Part shown: positions 36,930 to 47,316 of the stretch, in pieces
Position numbering within the stretch: the stretch's first letter is position 1
Layout: every line of letters starts with the position of its first letter
Source of the DNA: Mesorhizobium sp. WSM4904
Lineage (GTDB): Bacteria > Pseudomonadota > Alphaproteobacteria > Rhizobiales > Rhizobiaceae
DNA length: 64,000 bases
NCBI RefSeq assembly: GCF_029674545.1
Contig: NZ_CP121354.1
Coordinates: 1,860,001 to 1,924,000 of the forward strand
Direction of reading: 5' to 3'
Notes under the pieces: generated by a model
What the model saw: only the letters and a program-made list of their open reading frames with translations
Databases searched by the model: none
What the model was told of the DNA's origin: nothing
Made by a program: the position numbers and the translations under genes

Positions 36930-37454
36930 ATGCTGGCCGCGCGTTTTGCCGAGGTGGTGCTGCCGCATCTCAGCGATGCGCTGTCGCTCGCTCGCTGGCT
37001 GACCGGCAATGCCGCCGACGCCGAGGATGTGGTGCAGGAGGCTTGCCTCAAGGCGCATGCCGGTATTGCCGGTTTCGCCGGGGGCAATCCGCGCGCCTGG
37101 CTGCTCGCCATCGTGCGCAACGCCTCCTACACGTGGATGGCGCGCAACCGCCCGCGCGCCGTGGTCGCCGTCGGCGATCTCGCCGATCTCGATGACGTGT
37201 CGCCGCCGGACAGCTCAGACAGCCCGGAGGCGGCGCTGATCGCCAAGGCGAACTCGGCCGCGATAGAGGCGGCGATTGCCAGGCTGCCGGAGGCGTTTCG
37301 CGAAACGCTGGTGCTGCGCGACATAAACGGCCTCAGCTACCGCGAGATCGCGGCCATGCTCGGCGTGCCGCAAGGCACGGTGATGTCGCGGCTGGCGCGG
37401 GCGCGCAGCCTGCTGATGACGGACATTGGAGGGCGCCACCATGAGCCCGCATGA
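36930..37454 (+). CDS. ECF sigma factor
   Basis: 174 residues from the ATG at 36930; a TTG at 36918 and longer starts remain possible. Region 2 includes LARWLTGNAADAEDVVQEAC, and region 4 has the helix-turn-helix LSYREIAAMLGVPQGTVMSR. The short linker carries SPPDSSDSPEAALIAK. It directs RNA polymerase to a stress or envelope regulon. Its 3' end overlaps the anti-sigma gene by 14 bases, so stoichiometry is translationally coupled. The signal is unknown. Confidence 0.88.
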   Translation: MLAARFAEVVLPHLSDALSLARWLTGNAADAEDVVQEACLKAHAGIAGFAGGNPRAWLLAIVRNASYTWMARNRPRAVVAVGDLADLDDVSPPDSSDSPEAALIAKANSAAIEAAIARLPEAFRETLVLRDINGLSYREIAAMLGVPQGTVMSRLARARSLLMTDIGGRHHEPA

Positions 37455-38367
37455 AAATCGCCCGCGTGAGGACGGATTGCCCGAAAACCCGCAGGATATG
37501 AAGCTGATGATCCACGCCCTTGTCGACGGCGAGCTCGATGCCGCGGCGGCACTTGCTGTCGAGCGGCGTATCGCCGCCGATCCCGAGCTTGCTGCCGAAC
37601 ATGCGCGTCTTGTGGCGCTGCGCAACGCTGTCGCCAGCATGCCGCGTCCGGCGGTCAGCAACGACTTCCTGGCGCGCATCGCGGCCATCGCCGAGGTGAA
37701 GGATCCCGAGGTCGCGGAGGCGGCGCAGGTTCAATCAGCGGCGAAGGAAGCGCAGCCGTCCGCGCGGCAACAGCAGCAAGGCAATGTCGTAGAGATGCCG
37801 CCGCGCGCGTCACGCTGGTTCAACTCCTTCGACTGGCGCCAGATGGCGGCCTCGATCGTTCTGACGGCGTTTCTCGCCAGCGGCGCGACGCAATGGCTGA
37901 TGGTGGAGAATGCGACCGACAGTTTCGCGGTCGACGTCGCCAACGGCCATCGCCGCAGCCTGCTTGCAGCGACGCCTGTCGATATCGTCTCATCCGACCG
38001 GCATACGGTGAAGCCGTGGCTCGACGGCCGCCTCGGCGTGTCGCCGCCGGCGCCCGACATGGCCAAGGACGGCTATGCGCTGCTCGGCGGACGGGTCGAG
38101 GTCATCGGCGACAGACCGATGCCGGCTCTGGTCTACCGCCATCACGAGCACCTGATCACCCTGGTGGCGGCGCCGCGGCAGAACGAAGCCAAATCCGTGC
38201 CGGTGGCGGACAACCTGTCGGCCGGCGGCTTCCTCTTGGTTCACTGGACCGACGATGCCTTCTCCTACTGGGCGATATCGGATGCCGAGCGCCCGGCGCT
38301 CGACGATTTCGTCGCCCGCTTCCGGGCGGCCATCATTACCAATCCGGCGGCGGGCAGCCCGGGTTAG
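37441..38367 (+). CDS. Membrane-bound anti-sigma factor
   Basis: 308 residues. The ATG at 37441 follows GGAGGG by 7 bases and lies inside the sigma gene's end. The cytosolic N-terminal region has the anti-sigma pattern (IHALVDGELDAAAALAVERR, ADPELAAEHARL) without a HxxxCxxC zinc motif. A single membrane segment is at about residues 137-155, and a periplasmic domain of about 150 residues follows. It holds the ECF sigma at the membrane until an envelope signal releases it (family knowledge). Confidence 0.85.
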   Translation: MSPHENRPREDGLPENPQDMKLMIHALVDGELDAAAALAVERRIAADPELAAEHARLVALRNAVASMPRPAVSNDFLARIAAIAEVKDPEVAEAAQVQSAAKEAQPSARQQQQGNVVEMPPRASRWFNSFDWRQMAASIVLTAFLASGATQWLMVENATDSFAVDVANGHRRSLLAATPVDIVSSDRHTVKPWLDGRLGVSPPAPDMAKDGYALLGGRVEVIGDRPMPALVYRHHEHLITLVAAPRQNEAKSVPVADNLSAGGFLLVHWTDDAFSYWAISDAERPALDDFVARFRAAIITNPAAGSPG

Positions 38368-38479
38368 GGAAACGAAACTCTTTGTCGCTGCTATTTTTGA
38401 GGCCGATCACCGTTTGGTGGAATGAGTGACGGCAGATGCCTGTCCGTCCGACATGATCGCGCCAAAGCACTTTGCCGGT

Positions 38480-38499
38480 CGCGCCAGCGCCCTGGCGCG
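38480..38499. repeat. Hairpin upstream of the cyclase gene
   Basis: CGCGCCAG at 38480-38487 pairs with CTGGCGCG at 38492-38499 around a 4-base loop. It lies in the 200-base gap between anti-sigma and cyclase genes. No T run follows. It may be a terminator-like barrier or an operator. Confidence 0.4.
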
Positions 38500-38567
38500 C
38501 AAGTAGATAAGTCAAAGTTGACCTTGGTATGTTATACACGCTGCGTTCTCGGGGCGGATACGAGGCG

Positions 38568-39458
38568 ATGGATCAGGAAAGGCTTCTAGCCGCAGTCCTC
38601 TTGGCGGATGTCGTGGGCAGCACGCCGCTCTATGAGCGCATCGGCGACGATGCCGCTCTGCGGCAGGTCTCGGATTGCCTCGACGCGATACGCGAGATCG
38701 TCGCCCAGCACGGCGGTGACTTCATTTACTCGAAGGGCGATGACGTGCTCAGCCTGTTCGAGAGACCGGAGGCGGCGCTGAGGGCCGTCTGCCAAATCAA
38801 CAGCCAAATGACGAGAGCGCCGTTGAACGCCCGGATCGGATTGCATTTCGGGGCGGTCATTCGCGCGCGGGGCGCGGTATTCGGCGATGTTGTCAATGTC
38901 ACCGCAAGGCTGTCCACCACCGCCAACCCCGGGGAGGTGCTGATCAGCCAGAGCTTCTTCGAAGCGCTTTCCGCGGGCAGCCGCGGTGCCTTGCGGCTTC
39001 TCGACAAAATGGCCTTCAAGGGGAAGCAGGAACTCTTCGATGTCTATACCCTGGGGAGCGACGATGGAGCCCTCAGCACGCATATCGCCAGCCGGGGCAC
39101 CATTATCGAAAGGCGCTCCGCGCCGCCGCGGCAGATCAATCTGGTCATCCGCTATGGAGATCAGTTGGGATCCTGCCGAAACAACGAATTCGTGACGATC
39201 GGCCGATCTCCGGAATGCAACATCGTCGTCCAGCGGCCATGGGTCTCAAGGCACCACGCGACCTTCACCATTTCGAATGGCAAGGCCCGGCTTATCGAGC
39301 GAAGCTCGTCGGGCACATTTGTGTCGATGGGACCCGGCCATGAAGTATTCGTGCGCCGCGAAGATATTCTCCTCTTCGGCTCCGGCGTCATCTCGCCTGG
39401 ACGCAGATCGTCTCTCGGCGACGCCCAGATACTTCACTACGAAATTATCTCAGGCTGA
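38568..39458 (+). CDS. Class III adenylate cyclase fused to FHA domain
   Basis: 296 residues from the ATG at 38568, with GAGG 3-6 bases upstream; an ATG at 38529 would add 13. Residues 5-165 form the class III cyclase homology domain. Metal aspartates are D14 (LLADVVGST) and D58; the adenine-selecting Lys56 and Asp107 and the transition-state N110 and R114 (GDVVNVTARL) are all present, so it should be active on ATP. Residues about 185-290 form an FHA domain with GRS (212-214) and SRHH (227-230), which binds phosphothreonine. No membrane segment. It links phospho-signalling to cAMP, a less usual pairing than PAS- or TPR-cyclases. Confidence 0.9.
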   Translation: MDQERLLAAVLLADVVGSTPLYERIGDDAALRQVSDCLDAIREIVAQHGGDFIYSKGDDVLSLFERPEAALRAVCQINSQMTRAPLNARIGLHFGAVIRARGAVFGDVVNVTARLSTTANPGEVLISQSFFEALSAGSRGALRLLDKMAFKGKQELFDVYTLGSDDGALSTHIASRGTIIERRSAPPRQINLVIRYGDQLGSCRNNEFVTIGRSPECNIVVQRPWVSRHHATFTISNGKARLIERSSSGTFVSMGPGHEVFVRREDILLFGSGVISPGRRSSLGDAQILHYEIISG

Positions 39459-39472
39459 CCCGGCCGGCTCGT

Positions 39473-39575
39473 TAGAGCGTTTCATCGTTTCACGGAAACG
39501 CTGAACCGCTCCAACTATTTGTTTTAGGCAATTCCGGACGAAAACCGCTACACACTTTTCCTGGAATTGCTCTAG
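39473..39575 (+). repeat. Intergenic palindromic repeat, family A, copy 2
   Basis: Same design as 2520-2623: a head near AGAGCGTTTCATCG..ACGCTGAACCGCTC and a tail with GCAATTCCGGACGAAAACCG and CCTGGAATTGCTCTAG. The tail is almost identical between the two copies. It directly abuts the truncated DeoR remnant at 39586. Confidence 0.85.
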
Positions 39576-39585
39576 CCGCGACCGA

Positions 39586-39768
39586 CTTCAAGCGGCCGGT
39601 TTCTGCACGCTTTCGGACATTTCCGAGATCGACGAGGTGATTACCGACGAGGGCGTGTCGCAGGACGCGCTATCTTCGCTATACGTCGCCGATCGAAAGG
39701 TGACGGTGGTGCGCGTCGGCGGCCTGACAGGGACGCGTCGCCCGGTCGCCAGCCTTCGGCCACTGTAA
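39586..39768 (+). pseudogene. C-terminal remnant of a DeoR-family regulator
   Basis: Read from 39586, 60 codons end at TAA 39766-39768 and translate to a segment containing GFCTLSDISEIDEVITDEGV and then VADRKVTVVRVGG. This is the usual last part of DeoR-type sugar regulators, where a TLSDID-VITD motif closes the ligand-binding domain. The helix-turn-helix and the rest are missing: the open frame runs into the family A repeat at 39473-39575. No start codon is present. The remnant suggests loss of an older regulator of this locus (inference). Confidence 0.55.
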
Positions 39769-39772
39769 ACGT

Positions 39773-40876
39773 CTATTCCACCATGAACCGTGAGCTGAAG
39801 GGAAGGCTCGCCGCTCCTACCGCCTTGGGCGAACGCTCGATGTTGCCGGCAATGGCGGTTATGCCGGGCATGGCCTGCTCCAGCTCGCGGCAGATCGCCT
39901 TGCAGACCGCCTGCGGCGCGTAGGAGGACAGGACGACCGAGGTTACGGGAACGAACTGCTTCAGCGCCCCTATCGACAACTTCATCTGCTCCACAAGGTC
40001 GCGTTGCCATGCGGTCTCGGCATCGCCAAACGACGGCCAGTCGGCGCCTCGTTCCCAGAGCTCGGAGGGCGAGCTGCCTGTCTTCCGGATCTCCTGCTCC
40101 AGCCGCAGGATGCCGACGTCGAAGCTCACCGCGGCGGCGGTGTTGTAGATTTGATGATTGAGGACCAGGCGGCTGTGCAGGCGCGCGCCGAGATAGAAGA
40201 AAAGGTAGTCCGAAAGGTGTTTCGCGACGCCGAACATGCTTTCGCCGCCGGCCGCCGCGGTGATGTCGTTCTGGACATAGACAGGGTAGCCGATTTCCCT
40301 TTCGACCTCCTCCTGCAGGGCGTCGAACCGCTCGCGGGCCGCCTTCGGCGTCAGCTCGAGCTCGGCCTGATCGCCGGGCAAGGCAAGGCCGATGCCGGCG
40401 ATGCGCGGGTGAAGGTGCTGCGGCAGATTGGCGATGGCCGTGGCGATGGCGCTCATGAATTGCGGATGGTTGGTGTCCTGCGCGGTCGCCGAGAACGGCA
40501 GCACCGTGCGCGAGCGGATCGAGCCGACGAAGTCGACGAGCACGACCTCCACCTGCCGATGGCCGACGCTGATGCCGACGGAGTAGGCGCCTTCCGGGTT
40601 GAGAGAGATCGGCACTGTCGGCGGCCCGACACGACCACGCTGGGCCTCGCCCTTGGCGATCAGCCCTTCCTGCTCGAGCGATCGGACGATGACGGACACC
40701 GTCTGCGCCGACAGGCCGGTCCGCTCGCCGATCTCGAGACGGGTGATGCCTTTGCTCTGGAGTAGCAGCGACAGCACGAGACGCTCGTTGTAGCCGCGCA
40801 CGCTGACGGCATTGAGGCCGCTGGCGCGGTCCGCGATGCGAAGCGGGTTGGGCGGCGCAAAGCGCATGTCAGGCAT
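39773..40876 (-). CDS. ROK-family transcriptional regulator, second
   Basis: 367 residues. The N-terminal winged helix (RLEIGERTGLSAQTVSVIVRSL) is preceded by SVRGYNERLVLSLLL, common in rhizobial ROK regulators. The kinase-like domain retains NDITAAAGGE but lacks the canonical ROK zinc cluster CxCGxxGCxE, which is intact in the regulator at 19150-20346. It may therefore bind its ligand without the structural zinc. It lies 47 bases downstream of the SGNH hydrolase gene on the same strand and probably controls that gene and the divergent ABC transporter operon. Confidence 0.85.
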   Translation of the reverse strand: MPDMRFAPPNPLRIADRASGLNAVSVRGYNERLVLSLLLQSKGITRLEIGERTGLSAQTVSVIVRSLEQEGLIAKGEAQRGRVGPPTVPISLNPEGAYSVGISVGHRQVEVVLVDFVGSIRSRTVLPFSATAQDTNHPQFMSAIATAIANLPQHLHPRIAGIGLALPGDQAELELTPKAARERFDALQEEVEREIGYPVYVQNDITAAAGGESMFGVAKHLSDYLFFYLGARLHSRLVLNHQIYNTAAAVSFDVGILRLEQEIRKTGSSPSELWERGADWPSFGDAETAWQRDLVEQMKLSIGALKQFVPVTSVVLSSYAPQAVCKAICRELEQAMPGITAIAGNIERSPKAVGAASLPFSSRFMVE

Positions 40877-40923
40877 GGTGCGTCCTCTCGCAATCGGTCG
40901 TGGGGGACACCCCTATGCCGCGG

Positions 40924-41574
40924 TCACTTCTCATCCGGCCACCCGATTGCCTCGACCTCGCGGGCCAGCGCGCTGCCCAGCAGCGCATGCGCCTGCCTGT
41001 TGATGTGGAACCCGTCGAGCGGGTCGCAGGTGACGACCGAACCCGCGTCGAAGAAATGCACTTCAAGCGAATCGGCGATGATCTCGAACTCCAGCGCCAG
41101 CTGCCGCGACTTCTCCGGCGCGCCGGAGAAGATCGACCGCCATTCCTTGATGTCGTCCAGCATCGGCGGCGGAGAGACGATCATGATCTCCGGCACGCTG
41201 CCGCCCGGGCCGGGCTTCAGCTCCTTGATGTCGTAGACAAGGCAGCCCATGGCCATCGCGACTTCCGAGGCCGGCTGGTTGAAGCGCGCCTTGAGGTCGT
41301 TGGTGCCCAGCATGATGATGACCAGATCGAGAACGGCGTGGCTCTGCAGGCAGGGTTTGAGGTAGGTGCGCCCATTCTTGTGGGCACCCTCGATCGGATC
41401 GTCGCGCACGGTCGTGCGGCCGCTCAGGCCTTCCTCGATGACATGCCAGCCGGCTCCCAATTCCTTTGCCATGACGCCGGGCCAACGTTCCGAAAGACCA
41501 TAACGGTCCAGCGGCGTGCCGCCGGGTACCTGCCCATGCGTGTTGGAGTCGCCGTAGCACAAGACCGATCGCAT
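40924..41574 (-). CDS. SGNH/GDSL hydrolase (esterase), first copy
   Basis: 216 residues. Block I is CYGDSNTHG with the nucleophilic Ser, block III is LGTNDLK, and block V is DPLDGFHIN with the catalytic Asp and His. It has no signal peptide, so it is cytosolic. The family removes acyl (often acetyl) groups from carbohydrates or small esters. A paralog is at 46594-47316, at the other end of the divergent ABC importer operon, supporting a role in processing the imported compound. Confidence 0.88.
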   Translation of the reverse strand: MRSVLCYGDSNTHGQVPGGTPLDRYGLSERWPGVMAKELGAGWHVIEEGLSGRTTVRDDPIEGAHKNGRTYLKPCLQSHAVLDLVIIMLGTNDLKARFNQPASEVAMAMGCLVYDIKELKPGPGGSVPEIMIVSPPPMLDDIKEWRSIFSGAPEKSRQLALEFEIIADSLEVHFFDAGSVVTCDPLDGFHINRQAHALLGSALAREVEAIGWPDEK

Positions 41575-41970
41575 GCTCCTCCTCCGATGCTGCCAAGGTT
41601 CTGATTTGCAGAGGTTAATCGGACGAGAGTCCGTCGTCCGTCATTCAGCGACCCTGCCACTTGGCGGAAAGGTAGCGCAAGCCGCAAAGATAATCCATCA
41701 CTCTGAATAATTATTGACAGCCGTTCGGATCGATGGTTGAAGTGAGCCTGGGAGGAATGCCCCGAACCTTTTGCGCCGACGGGCCGCCATGACGCATGGC
41801 GGCAACGCTGGAGCCATGTCTCCAGCCGCCTTGGCGCGCAGGTTGAGCAATGAACTGCAGCAGTGCCGGAGTCTCCGGCAGATGCGGCGTTCGGCCATGG
41901 CCGGACGTCGCAGGGGAAGTTGCGACCCTGACATCCAGGGTCGGTGGAGCTTGAGAAGGAGGATGGCTCA
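41575..41970. promoter_or_regulatory. Divergent promoter region with two related inverted repeats
   Basis: This 396-base gap lies between the SGNH gene and the ABC operon. TTGACA at about 41712-41717 is a good -35 box. GCTGGAG (41807-41813) pairs with CTCCAGC (41820-41826), and TGCCGGAG (41864-41871) pairs with CTCCGGCA (41873-41880) around a single T. The two dyads share the GGAG/CTCC core. CGGCCATGGCCG at 41892-41903 is a perfect 12-base palindrome. These are candidate operators for the ROK regulator at 39773. Confidence 0.5.
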
Positions 41971-43042
41971 GTGAGACGGATTATCCAATCAATCGCAGCG
42001 GCGGTGATCGCGACAACGATGTTGTGCGCTCCCTCGTTCGCCGACGACGTGTCCCTGCTGGATGGGGTTACCGCCCGCGCGGGCGACAATCCGACGGTCG
42101 AGGCCGGCAAGTTCAAGAAGGATGCGCCCTGGGTCATCGGCATGAGCCATTTCGGCGTCAACGCGAACACCTGGACGGTGCAGGTCGCGCATGAAGCAGA
42201 GGCTGCCGCCGCCAAGGACAAGCGCATCGCCAAGTTCATCCTGCTCGATGCCGGCTTCGACCAGAAGAAGCAGGTCGCCGACATCGAGGACCTGATCGCG
42301 CAGAAGGTCGACGCCATAATCGTCCAGCCGGTCACGTCCACTTCGGCGGACGCCAGCATCGCCAAGGCCGTCGCGGCGGGCATCCCTGTCATCGTACACA
42401 CCGGCCGTATCGAATCCGACGCGTTCACGACCGAGATCCAGGGCGGCGCCGAGCATTTCGGCAAGGTGATGGGCGATTTCCTGGTCAAGGACCTCGGCGG
42501 CAAGGGCAACATCTGGGTGCTGCGGGCTCGCCGGCCATCCGGAGGACACCAACCGCTACAACGGCCTGCTGCAGGCGCTGAAGGGAACCGACGTCAAGAT
42601 CATCGCCGAGGAGCATGGCGACTGGCAGTACGACAAGGCCAAGAAGCTTTGCGAGACACTCTACCTGAACAACCCCGAGGTGGACGGCATCTGGTCCTCC
42701 GGCGCCGACATGACGCGCGCCTGCGTCGACGTCTTCAAGCAGTTCGGCGCCAAGATCCCGCCGATCACCGGCGAGGGCAACAACGGCTTCTTCGGCCAAT
42801 GGATCGCTGACGGCTTCAAGTCGATCTCGGCGGAATACAGCCCGGCCCAGGGCGCCGCAGGCATCCGCGCCGCCGTGGCCCTGCTCGAAGGCAAGGAACT
42901 GAAGAAGCATTACGACTACAACCCGCCCGGCTGGGATCTCGAGAAGGTCAAGAAATACTATCGCGACGATCTCTCGGCCAATGTCTGGTGGCCGTCGGAG
43001 TTGCCCGAAGACAAGCTCAAGGAGTTCTACGCCAAGAAGTAA
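41971..43042 (+). pseudogene. Ribose-type ABC binding protein gene with +1 frameshift
   Basis: The GTG at 41971 is preceded by AGGAGG with an 8-base spacer and opens a signal peptide (cut after PSFA). The periplasmic binding protein domain reads correctly to KGNIWVL at 42522. There one extra base, within CTGCGGGCTC at about 42522-42527, shifts the frame. The correct continuation (AGHPEDTNRYNGLLQAL and onward to the C-terminal KEFYAKK) is in the next frame to the stop at 43040-43042. Removing one base restores a 356-residue protein of the RbsB/sugar-binding family 4 class. Downstream transporter genes are intact, so this is either a recent mutation or a sequencing error. Confidence 0.8.
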
Positions 43043-43123
43043 AGGGTGGCGCCATCGCGGCGCGGGCGGCGGCGACGTCGCCCGCGCCGCGGAAACTCTC
43101 CTGGATGCAGTGGTGCTTGTTTC

Positions 43124-44649
<1,526 letters not shown>

Positions 44650-44653
<4 letters not shown>

Positions 44654-45612
44654 CAGCCATCAGCAAACGCCTGACGGGCGCAAGGGGATCGCGCCAGGGC
44701 ATGTGGATGCTGCCCTTGCTGATCGCGCTGGCGATCGCGCTCTGGCTGAGCCTCGAGACCGCGCAGTTCCTCAATGGGGAGAACCTGCTCAATCTGGTGC
44801 CGCAGGCGATGCCGCTCGTCATTACCGCGGTCGGCCAGATGTTCGTCATCCTGCTCGGCGGGCTCGATCTTTCGGTCGGCTCGATGATCAGCTTCACGAC
44901 GGCGGTGCTTGCGCTTGGCGGACCCGCCTGGCTGCTGATCCCGGCCGTGTTCGTGCTGGCCGCGCTGGTCGGCTTCACCAACGGCTTCATCATCACGCGC
45001 TTCAACGTGCATCCGATCATCGCGACGCTGTCGATGCAGTACATTTTGCTTGGCATCACGCGGGTGCTGCGGCCAGTGTCCGGCGGCACCGTGCCGGATA
45101 TCGTCATCAGCGCCGTCGCCGGCTCGTTCCTCGGAGTGCCGATGCCGGTATTCTGGGGGATCTTCACCCTCGCGGTTGCCTGGAAGCTCGTCTACGGCTC
45201 GCGCTTCGGGCTGCACCTTTTCGCGATCGGCGGCGGCGTGTCGTCGGGCGTCGAGGATGCGGCGCATAATTTCGGCATTGCCGACAGGCGCAACGTCATC
45301 CTCGCCTATGTGATCTGCGCATGTTTCGCGGCCCTTGCCGGCGTCTTCCTCGCCGGGCGCATCGTCTCGGGCGACCCTAATGTCGGGCTGCTCTTCGAGC
45401 TCGACGCGATCACGGCGGTCGCCATCGGCGGCACCCAGCTTTCCGGCGGCATCGGCAGCCTGCACGGCACGGTCATCGGCGCGCTCGTCATGGCGCTGCT
45501 AGCCAACGGCATGAACCTGACGAATGTGTCGCCCTTCATCCAGACCACAATAAAGGGGGCGATCCTGCTTCTGGTGGTCGCCCTGCAATCGCGCAAGAAA
45601 ATGGGGTTGTAA
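44650..45612 (+). CDS. Ribose-type ABC transporter permease 1 (RbsC class)
   Basis: 320 residues with about eight to ten membrane segments. The family motif LGGLDLSVGSMISF is near residue 75, and the C-terminal GGTQLSGGIGSLHGTVIGALVMALLANGMNL is typical of RbsC. It overlaps the ATPase gene by four bases and is directly followed by a second, different permease, so the channel is a heterodimer. Confidence 0.92.
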
Positions 45613-46566
45613 GTGGCTGCCGCTCTCACCAACCCCGTCATGCGCCGCCTGCTTCGCATCCCGCCGGCCTACTACGTCTTTGCCGGGCTGCTTTTGGTTT
45701 TGTGGATCGCGCGGCCGAACATGCTCAACCTCAATGTCATGGGCATATTCGTGCGCCAGATCGTGCCCCTCGGCATATTGGTGCTCGGCCAGCTCCTGGT
45801 GATGCGGGTGAGAAGCATCGACCTGTCGGGCGGCGGCGTCATCCTGCTCATCAACTACACCATCTCGTCCGGCGTCTTTCCGGGCGCCTCCATGACCTTC
45901 TTGATTGTCCTGGCGTTGGCCATCGGCCTCGCCGTCGGGTTCTTCAACGGCCTGATGGTCGGAGTCAGGCGGGTCTCGGCCGTCATCGTCACGCTTGCGA
46001 TCGGCATCGTTCTCGTCGGGATCGTGCAGTATCTGTCCAGCGGCAAGCCGCCCGGCGATGTGCCCGGCATGTTCGGCGACATCTACAACACCAAGCTCGG
46101 CCCGGTGCCGACGCCCGTGATCTTCTGGGTAGCGGTTTCGGCCGCGCTGTCGCTGTTCCTGTCACGCACGGTCTTCGGCCGCTATGTGACCTCGGTCGGC
46201 GAGAGCGTGCAGGCGGCACATTTCTCCGGCGTCCCGGTGGCTCGCACGGTGGTGCTTGCGCATACGCTCGCCGGCCTGTTCGCGGGGGTTGCGGCGCTGG
46301 TCCAGACGGCGTCGATCGCGGTCGGCAGCGTCAGGGTCGGCCTCGACCTGCCGATCCTGGCGGTCGCCGCAACCATCCTTGGCGGCGTCGTCTTCGGCCG
46401 CGGGGAAGGTGGCGTCTGGGGTCCCTTCTTCGGCGTGCTGTCGTTCGCGCTGCTGTTCGTCGTGATGACCACCTTCGGCGTCGACGAGCCCGGCAAGCTG
46501 ATCGCGCAGGGCCTCATCATCCTGCTTGCGGCGATCCTCTACGGGATCAGGAGCAGGTCGACGTGA
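45613..46566 (+). CDS. Ribose-type ABC transporter permease 2 (RbsC class)
   Basis: 317 residues starting at the GTG immediately after the previous stop. The RbsC-like motifs are diverged: VRSIDLSGGGVILL replaces the usual LDLSVG segment, and GGVVFGRGEGGVWGPFFGV is near the C-terminus. Two-permease arrangements are common in rhizobial CUT2 importers. It is followed by the second SGNH hydrolase gene after 27 bases. Confidence 0.9.
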   Translation: MAAALTNPVMRRLLRIPPAYYVFAGLLLVLWIARPNMLNLNVMGIFVRQIVPLGILVLGQLLVMRVRSIDLSGGGVILLINYTISSGVFPGASMTFLIVLALAIGLAVGFFNGLMVGVRRVSAVIVTLAIGIVLVGIVQYLSSGKPPGDVPGMFGDIYNTKLGPVPTPVIFWVAVSAALSLFLSRTVFGRYVTSVGESVQAAHFSGVPVARTVVLAHTLAGLFAGVAALVQTASIAVGSVRVGLDLPILAVAATILGGVVFGRGEGGVWGPFFGVLSFALLFVVMTTFGVDEPGKLIAQGLIILLAAILYGIRSRST

Positions 46567-46593
46567 CGGCATTTTTGAGGGGACGAGGCCGGA

Positions 46594-47316
46594 ATGGCCA
46601 ATGATCAATCGCATACGGAAAAATGGATTGGAGACATGACCAAGAGATCGATTTTGTGCTTTGGAGATTCGCTGACCTGGGGATGGATCCCGGTCATGGA
46701 GGGATCGCCGACGCATCGCTACGCCTATCAGGACCGCTGGACGGGTGCGATGGCCTCGCATCTTGGCGACGGATACCATGTGATCGAGGAAGGCTTGAGC
46801 GCCCGCACCACCAGCCTCGACGATCCCAACGATCCGCGCCTCAACGGCAGTGCCTATCTGCCCTCGGCCATCGCCAGCCACCTGCCGCTCGATCTCGTCA
46901 TCGTCATGCTCGGCACCAACGACACCAAGTCGTTCTTCCGCCGCACGCCTTACGAGGTCGCCAACGGCATGGCCAAGCTCGTCGGCCAGATCCTCACCAG
47001 CGCCGGCGGCGTCGGCACGCCTTATCCGGCGCCGCAAGCGCTGGTGGTCGCGCCGCCGCCGCTGACCCCAATGCCTCATCCCTTCTTCCAGGGCATGTTC
47101 GCGGGCGGCCATGAGAAGACCGCCGCGCTCGCGGCCGAGTATCGCGCCATGGCCGATTTCATGAAGGTCGATTTCCTCAACGCCGGAGATTTCATCACCA
47201 CCGACGGCTGCGACGGCATCCACTTCACTGCTGAGAACAACCACGACCTCGGCAAGGCGATAGCCGCCAAGGTCCAGGAGATATTCGCGCGCCGGTCCGA
47301 TCGCAAGGTTGCTTGA
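46594..47316 (+). CDS. SGNH/GDSL hydrolase (esterase), second copy
   Basis: 240 residues from the ATG at 46594, which has GGGGACGAGG just upstream. An internal ATG at 46636 (226 residues, MTKRSILCFGDS) fits the paralog's N-terminus but has GGAG too close. Catalytic blocks are CFGDSLTWGW, MLGTNDTK and TDGCDGIHFT. No signal peptide. It resembles the hydrolase at 40924-41574 through shared YHVIEEGLSxRTT and VVAPPP-type segments, so the two are paralogs that flank one transporter. Confidence 0.88.
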   Translation: MANDQSHTEKWIGDMTKRSILCFGDSLTWGWIPVMEGSPTHRYAYQDRWTGAMASHLGDGYHVIEEGLSARTTSLDDPNDPRLNGSAYLPSAIASHLPLDLVIVMLGTNDTKSFFRRTPYEVANGMAKLVGQILTSAGGVGTPYPAPQALVVAPPPLTPMPHPFFQGMFAGGHEKTAALAAEYRAMADFMKVDFLNAGDFITTDGCDGIHFTAENNHDLGKAIAAKVQEIFARRSDRKVA

